Notes: a model not told the origin generated them from the sequence alone. A stretch of 64,000 nt of DNA from Pseudomonadota bacterium (GCA_023423695.1 JAFAFA010000012.1:31119-95118), one strand, 5' to 3'. Numbered from the stretch's first letter, positions 8,993 through 17,424 are shown. Program-made: numbers and translations.

Positions 8993-10269
8993 ATCGATGG
9001 CTCCTGCGATCCCGCCGGTTCAGGGTAGCGCGCATCGTAGGGGTAGCGCGGGAAGTCCTTGCCGAGCCTGCGCCAATCCGCCAGCCATTGCTCCGCAACG
9101 ATCCGCCCTTCCTCGCGCAGCGTGGCGAAATACTCCGGGTTCCGGTTGAATTTCGATGTGTGCTTGAGGCCCCAGGCAGTGTCGCGGGTCATCTTGATGG
9201 TCCGCACGGCGATGATCTTATGGTTGTTCAGCGGCGGATGGCTGTCTCCGTACCGTTCGAGCCACTGGTTGACCGTCATGATGGAGTCGAGTTCCTGGTT
9301 CAGCGACAGATTGCCGGCCAGATCGTTCTCGCGATCCCGGATGTCCTCCAGTCCGATGTTCGTCGAGGCGGGGTGGAATTCCTGCGGGTTGATGCGCACG
9401 ATCCAGATTTCGTCCGGCTTTTCATCCTTCGCCTCGGCGTCGAGCAGGTCGCGCACCGGCGGATTGCGTGAATACAGCCCGTCCCAATAGTATCCGTTGC
9501 GGGTGACCGTCCGGCCCGGTACGCAGGTCGGAAACACCATGTTGGGGATGACCTGCGCGCGCAGGACTTCCGGAAGCGTTCCCGATGCCGCCACGCCTTC
9601 CAGCGAGATCGCCCGGCGCATCCGCCAGCGGGTGATCTCATACTGGTTGATCTCCCGCCCGTCGGGCAGCAAGCCCATCTGTTCGAGGGATTTGTTGGAA
9701 TCGAACACTTCGAAGTTGCCGCTGAGGACTTCGATGGCGCCGGCCAGGATCCGAATGTTCGCCGTGGCCAGTCGCGGCCAATCGATCGTATCGAACTTCG
9801 GGCACAACGCCCCCAGGAGGCCCGAAAATCCGAGATATTCCGACCGGGCGCCCAGCATGGAAAGGCCGGCGAGGCCGAGTTCGCCGTACTGCCCATAGGG
9901 ATTGGATTGCGCCAGCGGCAGGCCTTGCGATTTCCAATGCAGGAGCGAGCCGACCAGCTGATTGTGAGCGGATTCGACCGGCGTGGTTGCGGCGAAGGTC
10001 GTCCAGAGGAAATCCAGGCGCTCCATCGCCTTATCGATCGTTCCGCACGTCGCGTCTGCGGTGTTGGGGGCGAGGCCGTACCACGCCGCGAGCGCACACA
10101 GGGCGCCGGCGGAGGTGCCGCTGACAGCGCTGATGTCGAATGTGTCACCCTCCCTCGGGTTCGCATCCCAGCGCTTCTTCGTCGCCAGGATGGTTCTCAG
10201 CACCCCCCAGGTGAATGCGGCGTGCGTACCTCCGCCCTGGCAAGCGATTGCGACCTTCTTGTTGGCCAT
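8989..10269 (-). CDS. Patatin-like phospholipase / acylhydrolase
   Basis: From the ATG at 10269 the product is 426 aa. The patatin catalytic dyad is present. An oxyanion-hole glycine stretch, GGGTHAAF, occupies residues 12-19. The nucleophile elbow GTSAG is at 51-55 with Ser53, and the partner Asp263 sits in WDGLYSRNPP. No signal peptide is evident, as in many bacterial patatins, so it probably acts in the cytoplasm or at the inner membrane on phospholipid or acyl-ester substrates. A TTG at 10296 that overlaps the preceding stop (TTGA) is an alternative start and would add nine residues. The neighbouring alpha/beta hydrolase and transporters suggest a lipid or ester metabolism operon. Confidence 0.9.
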   Translation of the reverse strand: MANKKVAIACQGGGTHAAFTWGVLRTILATKKRWDANPREGDTFDISAVSGTSAGALCALAAWYGLAPNTADATCGTIDKAMERLDFLWTTFAATTPVESAHNQLVGSLLHWKSQGLPLAQSNPYGQYGELGLAGLSMLGARSEYLGFSGLLGALCPKFDTIDWPRLATANIRILAGAIEVLSGNFEVFDSNKSLEQMGLLPDGREINQYEITRWRMRRAISLEGVAASGTLPEVLRAQVIPNMVFPTCVPGRTVTRNGYYWDGLYSRNPPVRDLLDAEAKDEKPDEIWIVRINPQEFHPASTNIGLEDIRDRENDLAGNLSLNQELDSIMTVNQWLERYGDSHPPLNNHKIIAVRTIKMTRDTAWGLKHTSKFNRNPEYFATLREEGRIVAEQWLADWRRLGKDFPRYPYDARYPEPAGSQEPSI

Positions 10270-10292
10270 CTCTTCACCGCCTCTCTGCTGCT

Positions 10293-11786
10293 TCAAGGGT
10301 CGGAACCGTCGTTACGGAGCACGTGGCGGGGTGCAACCGGCTTCAAGCCTTCCTCTATCCGTTGCATCAGGTAGGGGAAGAAGGGGTTGGAGGACATGCG
10401 GAGCAGGGAGTCCATGCTGACGATCAGGGCTCCGCGCTCTCCCCTGGCGGCCACGGAACCCAGGTGGATGCCGAAATCCTCTGTGGGCTCCGGTTGCAGC
10501 CCGTAGAGGGAGTCGGTGACCGGGAACGGCAGAGCGACATGAGACAGCGAATAGACGTCGAATGGGTACGCCAGTCCCAGTTCACGCACCTGTTCGGTGT
10601 CCGTCCCGGCTTCCACGGTGCGCTCGACCACATCGGGGCGATCCGGGTCTGCGTTGGTGATGATCGTGGTTCTGAACCGTCGCGGCGGATCGGGCAGGAT
10701 CCGGTTCAGCATGGTGTCCGATGCGGAACTCAGAAGCAGACCGAACTTGGTGTTGCGGTTCACGTCGAACAGCACAAGCTCGCTGCCGTTCTCGGGCAGG
10801 TGGACGTACAGGCTGGTTACGATTGCCCGCGTGCTGACCGTGAAGTCCATCACCGACTGAAAGGTGAGGATCGGCGGAAGACCAGCCAGACGGCCATCAG
10901 CCGCACCTGCGGCGATTCTTCTCTGCAACGCAGTGGTCAGCAGGTGGGATTGGCGCGCGCCGTTGATCGAGAAGGAGTTGTATTTGAAGGGATTGAATTC
11001 CGGCAGCACGCTGAGCCAAGCGGCCTTCGCGAAGGGTGGGAACAGGGCAGGCAGCCCCGCCAGGCCGGCGAAACGGGCGAAGGCGGTGATCCCGATCATC
11101 GGCGAGATCAGCGTGATCTGATCCGGTCGCCGCAGTCCTGTGTCGTCGAGGGCGTCGAGCGCGTACATCATCGCAAGCGCGCCGCCGTTCGAAAATCCGA
11201 CGAGATGCAAAGGCTGCGTCGGACCGATGAGTCGCTGGGCCTCCCTCACCGCCAGCCGGGTGGCCGCCGACCAGTCTTCCCAGTCTATGTCGGTCAAGCC
11301 CGCCGGAACCGTGCCGTGGCCCGGCAACCGCGGGGCTACGGCGACGAACCCATGGTCGCGATAGCGGCGCGCGATGTGGCGGAGGCTGTAGGGTGAATCG
11401 GTCAGGCCATGCAGGAAGACGACCGCTCCGCGGGGAGCGCCATCGGGCTCCAGCAGATAGGAACGGTTCCAGTCCTGGGAGAAGCGGCCCGGATAGATCG
11501 GGCTGCCATCGAAGTAGCGGTTGACGGGAACACGCTCCTCGGCCGGCAGCTTCTGCGTGACTTCGGTTCGCACTCGGTCGAAGATCGCCTCTTCAGCATT
11601 CAGGTACGCGGCCCAATCGCTGCGGTCGAGTTCCTTGACGTGCAGTTCCTCCGGAACATAGGTATGCCAGGGCTCGAGAGGCTGCCCACGTTGCGAGTCA
11701 TAGGCGCGGATGAGAAATAGCACCAGAATGCCTATAAATACGAATGCAGTTATCCTTTTTAAAAATTTCCACAACCAATACTTCAT
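10293..11786 (-). CDS. Membrane-anchored alpha/beta hydrolase (lipase/esterase-like)
   Basis: The 497-aa protein has one N-terminal membrane anchor (residues 9-27) and a long linker, then an alpha/beta hydrolase fold. VVFLHGLTDSP (about 122-132) holds the oxyanion-hole HG. The nucleophile elbow GFSNG is at 197-201 with Ser199. A PRLPGHGT segment is typical of the serine aminopeptidase S33/monoacylglycerol-lipase group. A late His for the triad probably lies in the LSHVALPFP segment. It most likely hydrolyses an ester at the periplasmic face. It is the first gene of the leftward operon and starts downstream of an AT-rich region. The start at 11786 has a weak purine-rich ribosome site (AAGAAGAGA). 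Confidence 0.88.
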   Translation of the reverse strand: MKYWLWKFLKRITAFVFIGILVLFLIRAYDSQRGQPLEPWHTYVPEELHVKELDRSDWAAYLNAEEAIFDRVRTEVTQKLPAEERVPVNRYFDGSPIYPGRFSQDWNRSYLLEPDGAPRGAVVFLHGLTDSPYSLRHIARRYRDHGFVAVAPRLPGHGTVPAGLTDIDWEDWSAATRLAVREAQRLIGPTQPLHLVGFSNGGALAMMYALDALDDTGLRRPDQITLISPMIGITAFARFAGLAGLPALFPPFAKAAWLSVLPEFNPFKYNSFSINGARQSHLLTTALQRRIAAGAADGRLAGLPPILTFQSVMDFTVSTRAIVTSLYVHLPENGSELVLFDVNRNTKFGLLLSSASDTMLNRILPDPPRRFRTTIITNADPDRPDVVERTVEAGTDTEQVRELGLAYPFDVYSLSHVALPFPVTDSLYGLQPEPTEDFGIHLGSVAARGERGALIVSMDSLLRMSSNPFFPYLMQRIEEGLKPVAPRHVLRNDGSDP

Positions 11787-12487
11787 AACAACATCTCTTC
11801 TTCATGGTTATCGAATTGATGCAAGGTTTTATTGCTTTTGTTCCATCCATATGAAAGTGGGTCTTTACCCACCATTCTCACGTATCCATGTGGAGCAGCG
11901 TGCCCGGCAGATGGGATCGCCGTGGGTTCCTTGGTCGCGGGGATCGCGGGGACCGCCGGGTGAGTTGGCTCCCGATATGCGGCAAAGACCGCCGCATAGA
12001 GAACCCTGCTAACGGTAAGTTACGGTACTCGCCGCAATCCTGACTGCATCATGGCAATGTCAGTTACCGTAAATCACCTTGGCGAACGGGATCAGTATCC
12101 TAGGCTAAGAGAAAATCTGCGCCGATATCAGGATTGCGCTCCATCAATGCCTGACCAACGCTGCTCCGATCTTTGGGGCGTTCCAACGGATAGGGCTGCT
12201 GGACGAGGTAAGACTCGTGATGGAAGTCGGAACTCACGCACAAATCTGAAGACAGGTCATCGACGGACAGTCGCACGACCGGTCGATCCGCCGGGCGGCA
12301 TTGGCATGCGGGCGACACAAAACAGTGGGTTGGTGGCCGGCATCGATTTGAGCGCAAACAGCCTGGACCTCGCAGATCCCGGCGACGGGCTGACCTACAC
12401 GGTCCACATGGTGGATTCGGCCCGGCAGGCCACAAACGCCCATCCATCCTGCGTTACGATTGATCTGAAAACAGGGGAGTAGACACC
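11787..12487. other. 701-bp intergenic region between divergent genes, with hairpin and repeats
   Basis: The first 120 bases are strikingly AT-rich for this genome and should carry the promoter of the leftward hydrolase operon. A perfect hairpin with stem GTGGGT/ACCCAC and a 4-base loop sits at 11857-11872. Around 12012-12072 there are ACGGTA repeats. The rest contains only weak open frames without ribosome sites. A rightward frame ending at 12482 has no recognisable content, and I do not call it. Confidence 0.45.
12012..12072. promoter_or_regulatory. ACGGTA direct and inverted repeats, possible operator
   Basis: ACGGTA occurs at 12012-12017 and again at 12022-12027, which is 10 bp apart or one helical turn. 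An inverted copy lies within TACCGTAA at 12065-12072, matching TTACGGTA at 12020-12027. The spacing suggests binding of a dimeric regulator or DNA looping. There is no independent support. Confidence 0.3.
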
Positions 12488-13018
12488 ATGTCTGATCTGA
12501 TCTGCGTCGCCTTCAAGGATAAGGACACGGCGGATCGTGCTCTGACCGAGTTGCGGGAGATGCAACGTGAATATCTCATCGATCTTATGGATGCCTGCGT
12601 AGCAGTTCGAGAGCAGGACGGAAAGGTGCGACTGAAACAAGCGGTCGATATGGTGTCGATGGGAGCCGCCAGCTCTGGGATTTCCGGCATGCTCTGGGGA
12701 TCGCTGGTCGGCCTGTTGTTTCTCAATCCCCTGGCCGGAATGGTCGTGGGCGGAGCCGTCGGCGCCGGTGCCGGCGCCCTGGCCGGCAGCATGACCGATT
12801 ACGGCATTCCGGACGATTACATCCGCAAAATAGCCGAAACCATCAAACCTGATACGTCCGCTCTGTTCGTTCTCGTGCGCAAGGTCAATCCCGACAAGGT
12901 TTTGCCTGAACTTGCAAAGTACCAGGGGATGCTTTTGCGCACTTCCCTGACAACCGACCAGGAAAACCGCCTTCGAGAGGCATTGAATGGGGTAGGTGCC
13001 CAGAGTCTGGAACCATAA
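12488..13018 (+). CDS. DUF1269-family membrane protein
   Basis: The 176-aa product starts at an ATG preceded by GGGGAG at a good distance. The N-terminus (SDLICVAFKDKDTADRALTEL) and the central glycine-rich hydrophobic block (about residues 58-105, with LWGSLVGLLFLNPLAGM then GGAVGAGAGALAG) are typical of the DUF1269 family. The C-terminal part is a soluble alpha/beta segment (DTSALFVLVRK) of the same family. Members are small inner-membrane-associated proteins of unknown function, often stress-induced. The gene stands alone and is convergent with tauD, 40 bp apart. Confidence 0.85.
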   Translation: MSDLICVAFKDKDTADRALTELREMQREYLIDLMDACVAVREQDGKVRLKQAVDMVSMGAASSGISGMLWGSLVGLLFLNPLAGMVVGGAVGAGAGALAGSMTDYGIPDDYIRKIAETIKPDTSALFVLVRKVNPDKVLPELAKYQGMLLRTSLTTDQENRLREALNGVGAQSLEP

Positions 13019-13058
13019 AAGGACGATCTGGTTGACCGTGGAGCAACCTCCCCCCTCC

Positions 13059-13910
13059 TCAATATGGCCGGTCGCCTAGAACGGTGGCGCGGTGCATGAT
13101 GCGCCGGTGCGGCGAATAGTCGTTCACCGCGTAATGCTGGGTCGACCTGTTGTCCCACAACACCAGATCGTCGGCTTTCCAGCGCCAGCGCACCGTGTAT
13201 TCCGGCCGGCTGATATGGTCGTAAAGGAACTCGAGAATCGCCGCGCTCTCCCGGTCGCTGAGCCCGACGATGCGCGCGGTGAAGTTCTCGTTCACGAACA
13301 GGGCCTTGACGCCACTGACCGGATGGGTGCGGATGACGGGATGGACGACCGCCGGGTGCTTGTCCCGCGCCGTCTTCCAACGGGCATGGGTCTCAGGGTC
13401 GCCATTGTGCCGCCATTCCGGGAAGGAACGGGTGAAGTCGTGCAGGGCCTTCAGCGGCTCCAGCAGGCGACGGACCGGTTCTGACAGGCCGTTGTAGGCG
13501 GCGATGTTGCTGGCCCACACCGTGTCGCCGCCGATCGGCGGGATCAGCTTGCCGGACAGGGCGACGATGGCCGGCGGCGTTTCGATGCAGGTGACGTCGG
13601 TGTGCCAGACGTCGTTGTCGCTGGGATTGTGCGGTCCGGTGTCCAGCACCATGATCTCCGGCTGCTCCGCCACCTTCGGATAGATCGGGTGGATGTGCAA
13701 TTGGCCGAAGCGGGCGGCGAAGTCGCGTTGCGCCTTGGGGGTCAGGGGCTGGTTTTCGAAGAACAGGACCTGATGGGCGACCAGCGCCCGCTCCAACGCG
13801 GCCGCTTCGCTCTCGGGCAGCGGGCGGGAGAGGTCGATTCCCTCCACACGCGCGCCGATGGCGGGGCTGACCGGCGTGACGGTCAGGGTGGACAGGGCAA
13901 TGTCTGGCAT
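13059..13910 (-). CDS. tauD: Taurine dioxygenase (TauD)
   Basis: TauD is an Fe(II)/2-oxoglutarate dioxygenase that hydroxylates taurine, releasing sulfite and aminoacetaldehyde in the cytoplasm. This 283-aa protein is very close to E. coli TauD in length and motifs. The iron ligands are His103 and Asp105 (WHTDVTCIETPP) and His259 (TQHYAVNDY), with the 2-oxoglutarate-binding arginine region in HRRIMHRATVLGD. The ELHIHP-like segment (GQLHIHPIYP) is also conserved. It is the last gene of the leftward tau operon, 54 bp after tauC. The operon would be expected to be induced by sulfate limitation. Confidence 0.96.
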   Translation of the reverse strand: MPDIALSTLTVTPVSPAIGARVEGIDLSRPLPESEAAALERALVAHQVLFFENQPLTPKAQRDFAARFGQLHIHPIYPKVAEQPEIMVLDTGPHNPSDNDVWHTDVTCIETPPAIVALSGKLIPPIGGDTVWASNIAAYNGLSEPVRRLLEPLKALHDFTRSFPEWRHNGDPETHARWKTARDKHPAVVHPVIRTHPVSGVKALFVNENFTARIVGLSDRESAAILEFLYDHISRPEYTVRWRWKADDLVLWDNRSTQHYAVNDYSPHRRIMHRATVLGDRPY

Positions 13911-13964
13911 GGCGGTTCCCCAATCTTGTTGTTCGGCGGCATGCGTTCTTATGGATTGCAGCTC

Positions 13965-14816
13965 TCAGGTCTTGCCCTTCCACGGCACCAGCCAGGATTC
14001 CAGCAGGCGCATCCCGTAGGAAAAGGCGAAGGCGAAGACCGCGATGATGCCGATGCCGACGAAGACCACGTCGGTGGCGAGGAAATGCGAGGCGGACATG
14101 ATCATGAAGCCGATGCCGCGGGTGGCGGCGATCAGCTCCGCCGCGACCAGCGTGCTCCAGCCGACACCGATGCCGATGCGCAGACCCGTCAGGATCTCCG
14201 GCAGGGCGCTGGGCAGCACGATGGCGCGGAACAGCTGCCAGCGGCCGGCACCCAGCGACAGGGCGGCGTTCACCCGCTCGATCGGCAACGCCCGCACGCC
14301 GGCCTGGGCCGACAGGCAGACCGGCGCGAACATCGCCAGCGTCAGCAGGACGATCTTCGACACCTCGCCGATGCCGAGCCAGATGATCATCAGCGGCAGA
14401 TAGGCGAGCGGCGGCAGCGGCCAGTAGAATTCGATGGGTGTGTCGAAGACGCCCTTGGCCCAGCGGTTCAGCCCCATCGCCAGCCCGAGCGGAATGCCGA
14501 GCGAGGCGGCGATGAGGGCGGCGGAGAAGATGCGGAACAGGCTTGCCGACACATGCTCCCACAGGGTCGCGCCTGCATAGCCGTCCTCGACGATCGCCAG
14601 GAACTGGGTCGCCACCTCTTGCGGCGTGGGCAGGAACAGCGGCGGCACCAGCCGGTACTGCGTCACCAGGAACCACGCCGCCAGCAGCAGGAGGGCGGTG
14701 GCGAGGCTGATCGGGCCGGTGCGCGCACCGTCCAGCCCGAAGGGGTGGAGCCGGACAATCTTCGGCCGGTCCGCGGGGTCGACGACATGGTCGCCGGGAC
14801 GGGCAAGGTCGGTCAT
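13965..14816 (-). CDS. tauC: Taurine ABC transporter permease TauC
   Basis: The 283-aa protein has about six membrane helices after a 35-residue hydrophilic N-terminus. It carries the permease/ATPase coupling (EAA) loop in the segment NAALSLGAGRWQLFRAIVLPSALPEIL, followed by GLRIGIGVGWSTLVAAELIAAT, which is diagnostic of the TauC/SsuC family. It forms the inner-membrane channel of the taurine importer with TauA and TauB. Its start overlaps the tauB stop by 4 bp (ATGA), consistent with coupled translation. Confidence 0.95.
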   Translation of the reverse strand: MTDLARPGDHVVDPADRPKIVRLHPFGLDGARTGPISLATALLLLAAWFLVTQYRLVPPLFLPTPQEVATQFLAIVEDGYAGATLWEHVSASLFRIFSAALIAASLGIPLGLAMGLNRWAKGVFDTPIEFYWPLPPLAYLPLMIIWLGIGEVSKIVLLTLAMFAPVCLSAQAGVRALPIERVNAALSLGAGRWQLFRAIVLPSALPEILTGLRIGIGVGWSTLVAAELIAATRGIGFMIMSASHFLATDVVFVGIGIIAVFAFAFSYGMRLLESWLVPWKGKT

Positions 14817-15616
14817 TGCAGCACCTTCCGGCGGGTATCCATATCTGCGTGCGGGCGGTGCACCAGGGAGCGGATCTCGTCATAGAGTTCGGCGAATTCC
14901 GGTGCCGACAGGATGGCGCGCACATCGCGCTCGGCGGCGAAACGGCGGACGAAATCCAGGTCGAAGCGGGCGACGATCCGGCCGGGGCGCGGCGACATCA
15001 CCACCACCGTGGTGCCGAGGAACAGCGCTTCCTCGATGGAATGGGTGATGAAGAAGATGCGCTTGCCGGTGCGCGCCCAGACATCGATCAGCAATTCCTG
15101 CATCTGCTCGCGCGTCAGGCTGTCGAGCGCGCCGAAGGGCTCGTCCATCAGCAGGATCTTTGGATCGGTCGCCAGCGCGCGGGCGATGCCGACGCGCTGG
15201 CGCATGCCGCCCGACAGTTCGTGCGGGGCGGCATCGGCGAAGCTCTCCAGCCCGACCAGCCCCAGCAGTTCCTCCGCCCGCTCGCGCCGTTCCCTTGCGG
15301 GAACGCCGGCGAAGCGCAGGCCGAGCGCTACATTGTCGGCGACGCTGCTCCAGGGCAGCAGCGTGTCCTTCTGGAACACCACGCCGCGGTCGGCGCCGGG
15401 GCTGGCGACCGGTCGGCCGTCCAGCGTGATCGATCCTTCCGACAGAGGCAGGAAGCCGGCGATGGCGTTCAGCAGCGTCGATTTCCCGCAGCCCGATGCC
15501 CCGAGCGCCACGACGATGCTGTTGGCGTCGATGTCGAGCGACGCACGGTCCAGCGCATGGACCACCCGGCCGTCGCGGGCGGAGAAGAAGACACTGGCGT
15601 TGCGGACCTGGAGCAT
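14813..15616 (-). CDS. tauB: Taurine ABC transporter ATPase TauB
   Basis: This 267-aa nucleotide-binding subunit powers taurine import. Walker A GASGCGKST is at 39-47, the Q-loop is in VVFQKDTLLPW, the signature LSGGM is at 134-138, and Walker B ILLMDEP is at 154-160. The D-loop GALDSLTR and switch His in FFITHSIEEA follow. The QKDTLLPW and LDSLTREQMQ variants are typical of the nitrate/sulfonate/taurine subgroup. A GGGAGAG ribosome site precedes the ATG. It lies between tauA and tauC in the same operon. Confidence 0.95.
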   Translation of the reverse strand: MLQVRNASVFFSARDGRVVHALDRASLDIDANSIVVALGASGCGKSTLLNAIAGFLPLSEGSITLDGRPVASPGADRGVVFQKDTLLPWSSVADNVALGLRFAGVPARERRERAEELLGLVGLESFADAAPHELSGGMRQRVGIARALATDPKILLMDEPFGALDSLTREQMQELLIDVWARTGKRIFFITHSIEEALFLGTTVVVMSPRPGRIVARFDLDFVRRFAAERDVRAILSAPEFAELYDEIRSLVHRPHADMDTRRKVLQ

Positions 15617-15641
15617 GGGCGCTCTCCCGTCAGCCGTTGGC

Positions 15642-16670
15642 TCAGCGGATGTCCTTGACGTACTCCGCGGTGACGAAGCCGCCGTAGCTGGGCAGCACGG
15701 TGGTGATCTTCTTCTGCACCTTCAGGAACTCCGCCGTGTCCTTCAGGATTTTGGCGGCACCGGCGGCTTCGTTGCCGGCCAGCCAGGCGGTGGAGGCCTG
15801 CACCTCCGCCGGGACCAGCGACAGGTTGGTCAGCGCCGACGCCTGATTGGACGGCGTGCCGCCCAGCAGCTTCGCCAGCGTCTTCGCATTTTCCGAATCC
15901 GGCCCCCAGGCCGCCTTGTCGTTGCGGAAGGAAGCGCTGTAGCGCTCGATGGTGCCGGCGAAGCCCTTGAGGAAGGCCGGATTGTCCTTGGCGAAGGCGG
16001 CGGTCGCCACCCAGGCGCTGAAGGTCGGGGCGCCACGGTCAGCCACCTCGCGCGAGGTCAGCAGCACCTTGCCGGTCTTCTTCAACTCGGTCAGGGCGGG
16101 ATCCCAGACGAAGGCACCGTCCACATCTCCGCGGTTCCAGGCGGCGACGATGTCCGGCTGCGGGATGGCGAAGACCTGCGCGTCACGCTCCGTGAGCTTC
16201 TCCTGCTTCAGCACGGCGAGCAGCTGGTAATGGTCGGTGGAAACCGGGGCGGCGGCGAGCTTCTTGCCCTTCAGGTCCGACGGTTTTTCGATGCCGGACC
16301 CGTTGCGCACCACCAGCGCCTCGTCGGTGCCGGAGATGGTCGCGAGGTGGAAGGCCTTCACGTCCAGCCCGCGGCTGACCGCGGCGGCGAAGGGGCTGGA
16401 GCCGACATAGCCGACCTGCACGTCGCCCGAGGCGATGGCGGCGAAGATCTCAGCACCCGAATTGAACTTGCGGAAGTCGATCTCGGTGCCCGTCGCCTTG
16501 GCGAAATCGCCGTTGGCGATGGCGACCGAGGACGGCAGCGCGTCGGTCTGATAGCCGACCACGACCTTGCCGGATGCGGCTTCGGCGGTGGAGAGGGCGG
16601 TGAAGGAGGCGGCAAAGGGAGAAACCGTCGCCAGGGCCGCAGAGAGGAGGGTGGGCAGATTGGGCTTCAT
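15642..16670 (-). CDS. tauA: Taurine-binding periplasmic protein TauA
   Basis: The ATG at 16670 is chosen because a GGGGGA ribosome site precedes it; a GTG six codons upstream is possible but less likely. The 342-aa product has a Sec signal peptide ending near AEA before SGKVVVGYQTD. The mature part matches the taurine-binding family, with FRKFNSGAEIFAAIASGDVQVGYVGSSP as the ligand-pocket region. It delivers taurine to TauBC in the inner membrane. As far as I can read, the mature protein contains neither methionine nor cysteine. That suits a protein made in quantity under sulfur starvation. It is the first gene of the leftward tau operon. Confidence 0.95.
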   Translation of the reverse strand: MKPNLPTLLSAALATVSPFAASFTALSTAEAASGKVVVGYQTDALPSSVAIANGDFAKATGTEIDFRKFNSGAEIFAAIASGDVQVGYVGSSPFAAAVSRGLDVKAFHLATISGTDEALVVRNGSGIEKPSDLKGKKLAAAPVSTDHYQLLAVLKQEKLTERDAQVFAIPQPDIVAAWNRGDVDGAFVWDPALTELKKTGKVLLTSREVADRGAPTFSAWVATAAFAKDNPAFLKGFAGTIERYSASFRNDKAAWGPDSENAKTLAKLLGGTPSNQASALTNLSLVPAEVQASTAWLAGNEAAGAAKILKDTAEFLKVQKKITTVLPSYGGFVTAEYVKDIR

Positions 16671-16776
16671 CGTCGTATCCCCCGTCACGGTGTGAATGCC
16701 GGCATGCGGGCGCCGGAAATCCGAAAGTCCGTGAACTTTAAATCGACACTTCTGCCGTTGTCATCACAAAATCTAC

Positions 16777-16791
16777 TTTCCTACATGGAAA
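16777..16791. promoter_or_regulatory. TTTCC-N5-GGAAA inverted repeat, candidate operator of tauABCD
   Basis: The 15-bp perfect inverted repeat contains a T-N11-A core of the kind bound by LysR-type regulators (CysB/Cbl are LysR proteins). It lies 107 bp upstream of the tauA start, next to an AT-only run. The regulator is not identified. Confidence 0.4.
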
Positions 16792-16947
16792 TATATTATA
16801 TATACGTGTTTGTTGTGTTGATATTTGCATTCAGAGCGGCTCCCAGCGCTATGGCGGGCTGGAATTCCCCACCCTCTTGTGTCCATCCGCGAGACAGGCG
16901 CCATCAAAAACATCGCCTGACACAAAGCTGACGCTTGACCTCACCTC

Positions 16948-16981
16948 ATTTTCCTATTTTCCTATAGATAATTCATGAATT
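16948..16981. promoter_or_regulatory. Tandem ATTTTCCT repeat and 12-bp palindrome upstream of the rightward sulfur cluster
   Basis: Two exact ATTTTCCT copies (16948-16955 and 16956-16963) share the TTTCCT core with the inverted repeat 170 bp away. They are followed by the palindrome AATTCATGAATT (16970-16981). The position, 78-111 bp before the first rightward ATG, fits activator or operator sites. Confidence 0.35.
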
Positions 16982-17058
16982 AAACGCTCTGAGTTTGTTC
17001 TATATGCGCAGCGGTTCAGAGGCGCCACGGCCCCAACGATCTGACAAGGAGATCTGCC

Positions 17059-17289
17059 ATGCAGGGTTTGGATGATTTTGACCGGATGGTTATGGCGTCG
17101 CTCTGTCCCTCCGGCGCGCTCGTGCTGCCGCTTTTGCCCCCGGAGGGGCCGGCGGCCGACCTGGCTGTGAGGGTGAGCGACCATGGCGTCGCGGACACTG
17201 GCGACGAGAACGGTGGCCTGTTTCCCCTCGGCCTCGGCCTCGGCATCGTCTCGGCCCTTCTGCTGGCATCGCTGGCGGCGCTGGCCTGA
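17059..17289 (+). CDS. 76-aa tail-anchored small membrane protein, unknown function
   Basis: An AAGGAG ribosome site at 17046-17051 sits 7 bases before the ATG, the best such site in the neighbourhood, so I regard this as a real gene. The protein has a soluble N-terminal part of about 50 residues with a proline-rich patch (LPLLPPEGP). It ends in one hydrophobic helix (about 54-74, LGLGLGIVSALLLASLAALA), like a tail-anchored protein. I do not recognise a family. It is the first gene downstream of the shared sulfur control region and may be co-expressed with the cluster that follows 135 bp later. Confidence 0.6.
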   Translation: MQGLDDFDRMVMASLCPSGALVLPLLPPEGPAADLAVRVSDHGVADTGDENGGLFPLGLGLGIVSALLLASLAALA

Positions 17290-17424
17290 TCGGGCTGCCG
17301 GTCACGTCCACACTCCCCGCTCGCCCCCGGCACCCTGCCCCGCGCAGTCCACAAGGACAAACGAATCGACGACCGCCGCCAGCATGTGTGGTCGTGATAC
17401 AATCCCCCGACGGAGGCCGCTCCC

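Larger units (their letters stand above)
16671..17058. promoter_or_regulatory. Divergent control region between tauABCD and the rightward organosulfur cluster
   Basis: This 388-bp region is much more AT-rich than its surroundings and lies between divergent sulfur genes. It holds an inverted repeat TTTCC-N5-GGAAA at 16777-16791 followed by an ATATATTATATATA run, a tandem ATTTTCCT repeat at 16948-16963, and a perfect 12-bp palindrome AATTCATGAATT at 16970-16981. A TTGACC element at 16935-16940 is a possible -35 for the rightward genes, but no well-spaced -10 box is clear. Shared control by a sulfur-starvation regulator is an inference. Confidence 0.55.

Noticed and set aside
8989..10296. The TTG at 10296 as start of the patatin gene
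   Set aside because: It overlaps the preceding stop in a coupled-looking TTGA, but the ATG at 10269 gives the usual patatin N-terminus. The TTG is kept only as an alternative.
12051..12482. A 143-codon rightward frame before the DUF1269 gene
   Set aside because: It has no ribosome site, no known domain and an Arg/Thr-rich composition typical of non-coding frames. It ends just before the true gene by chance.
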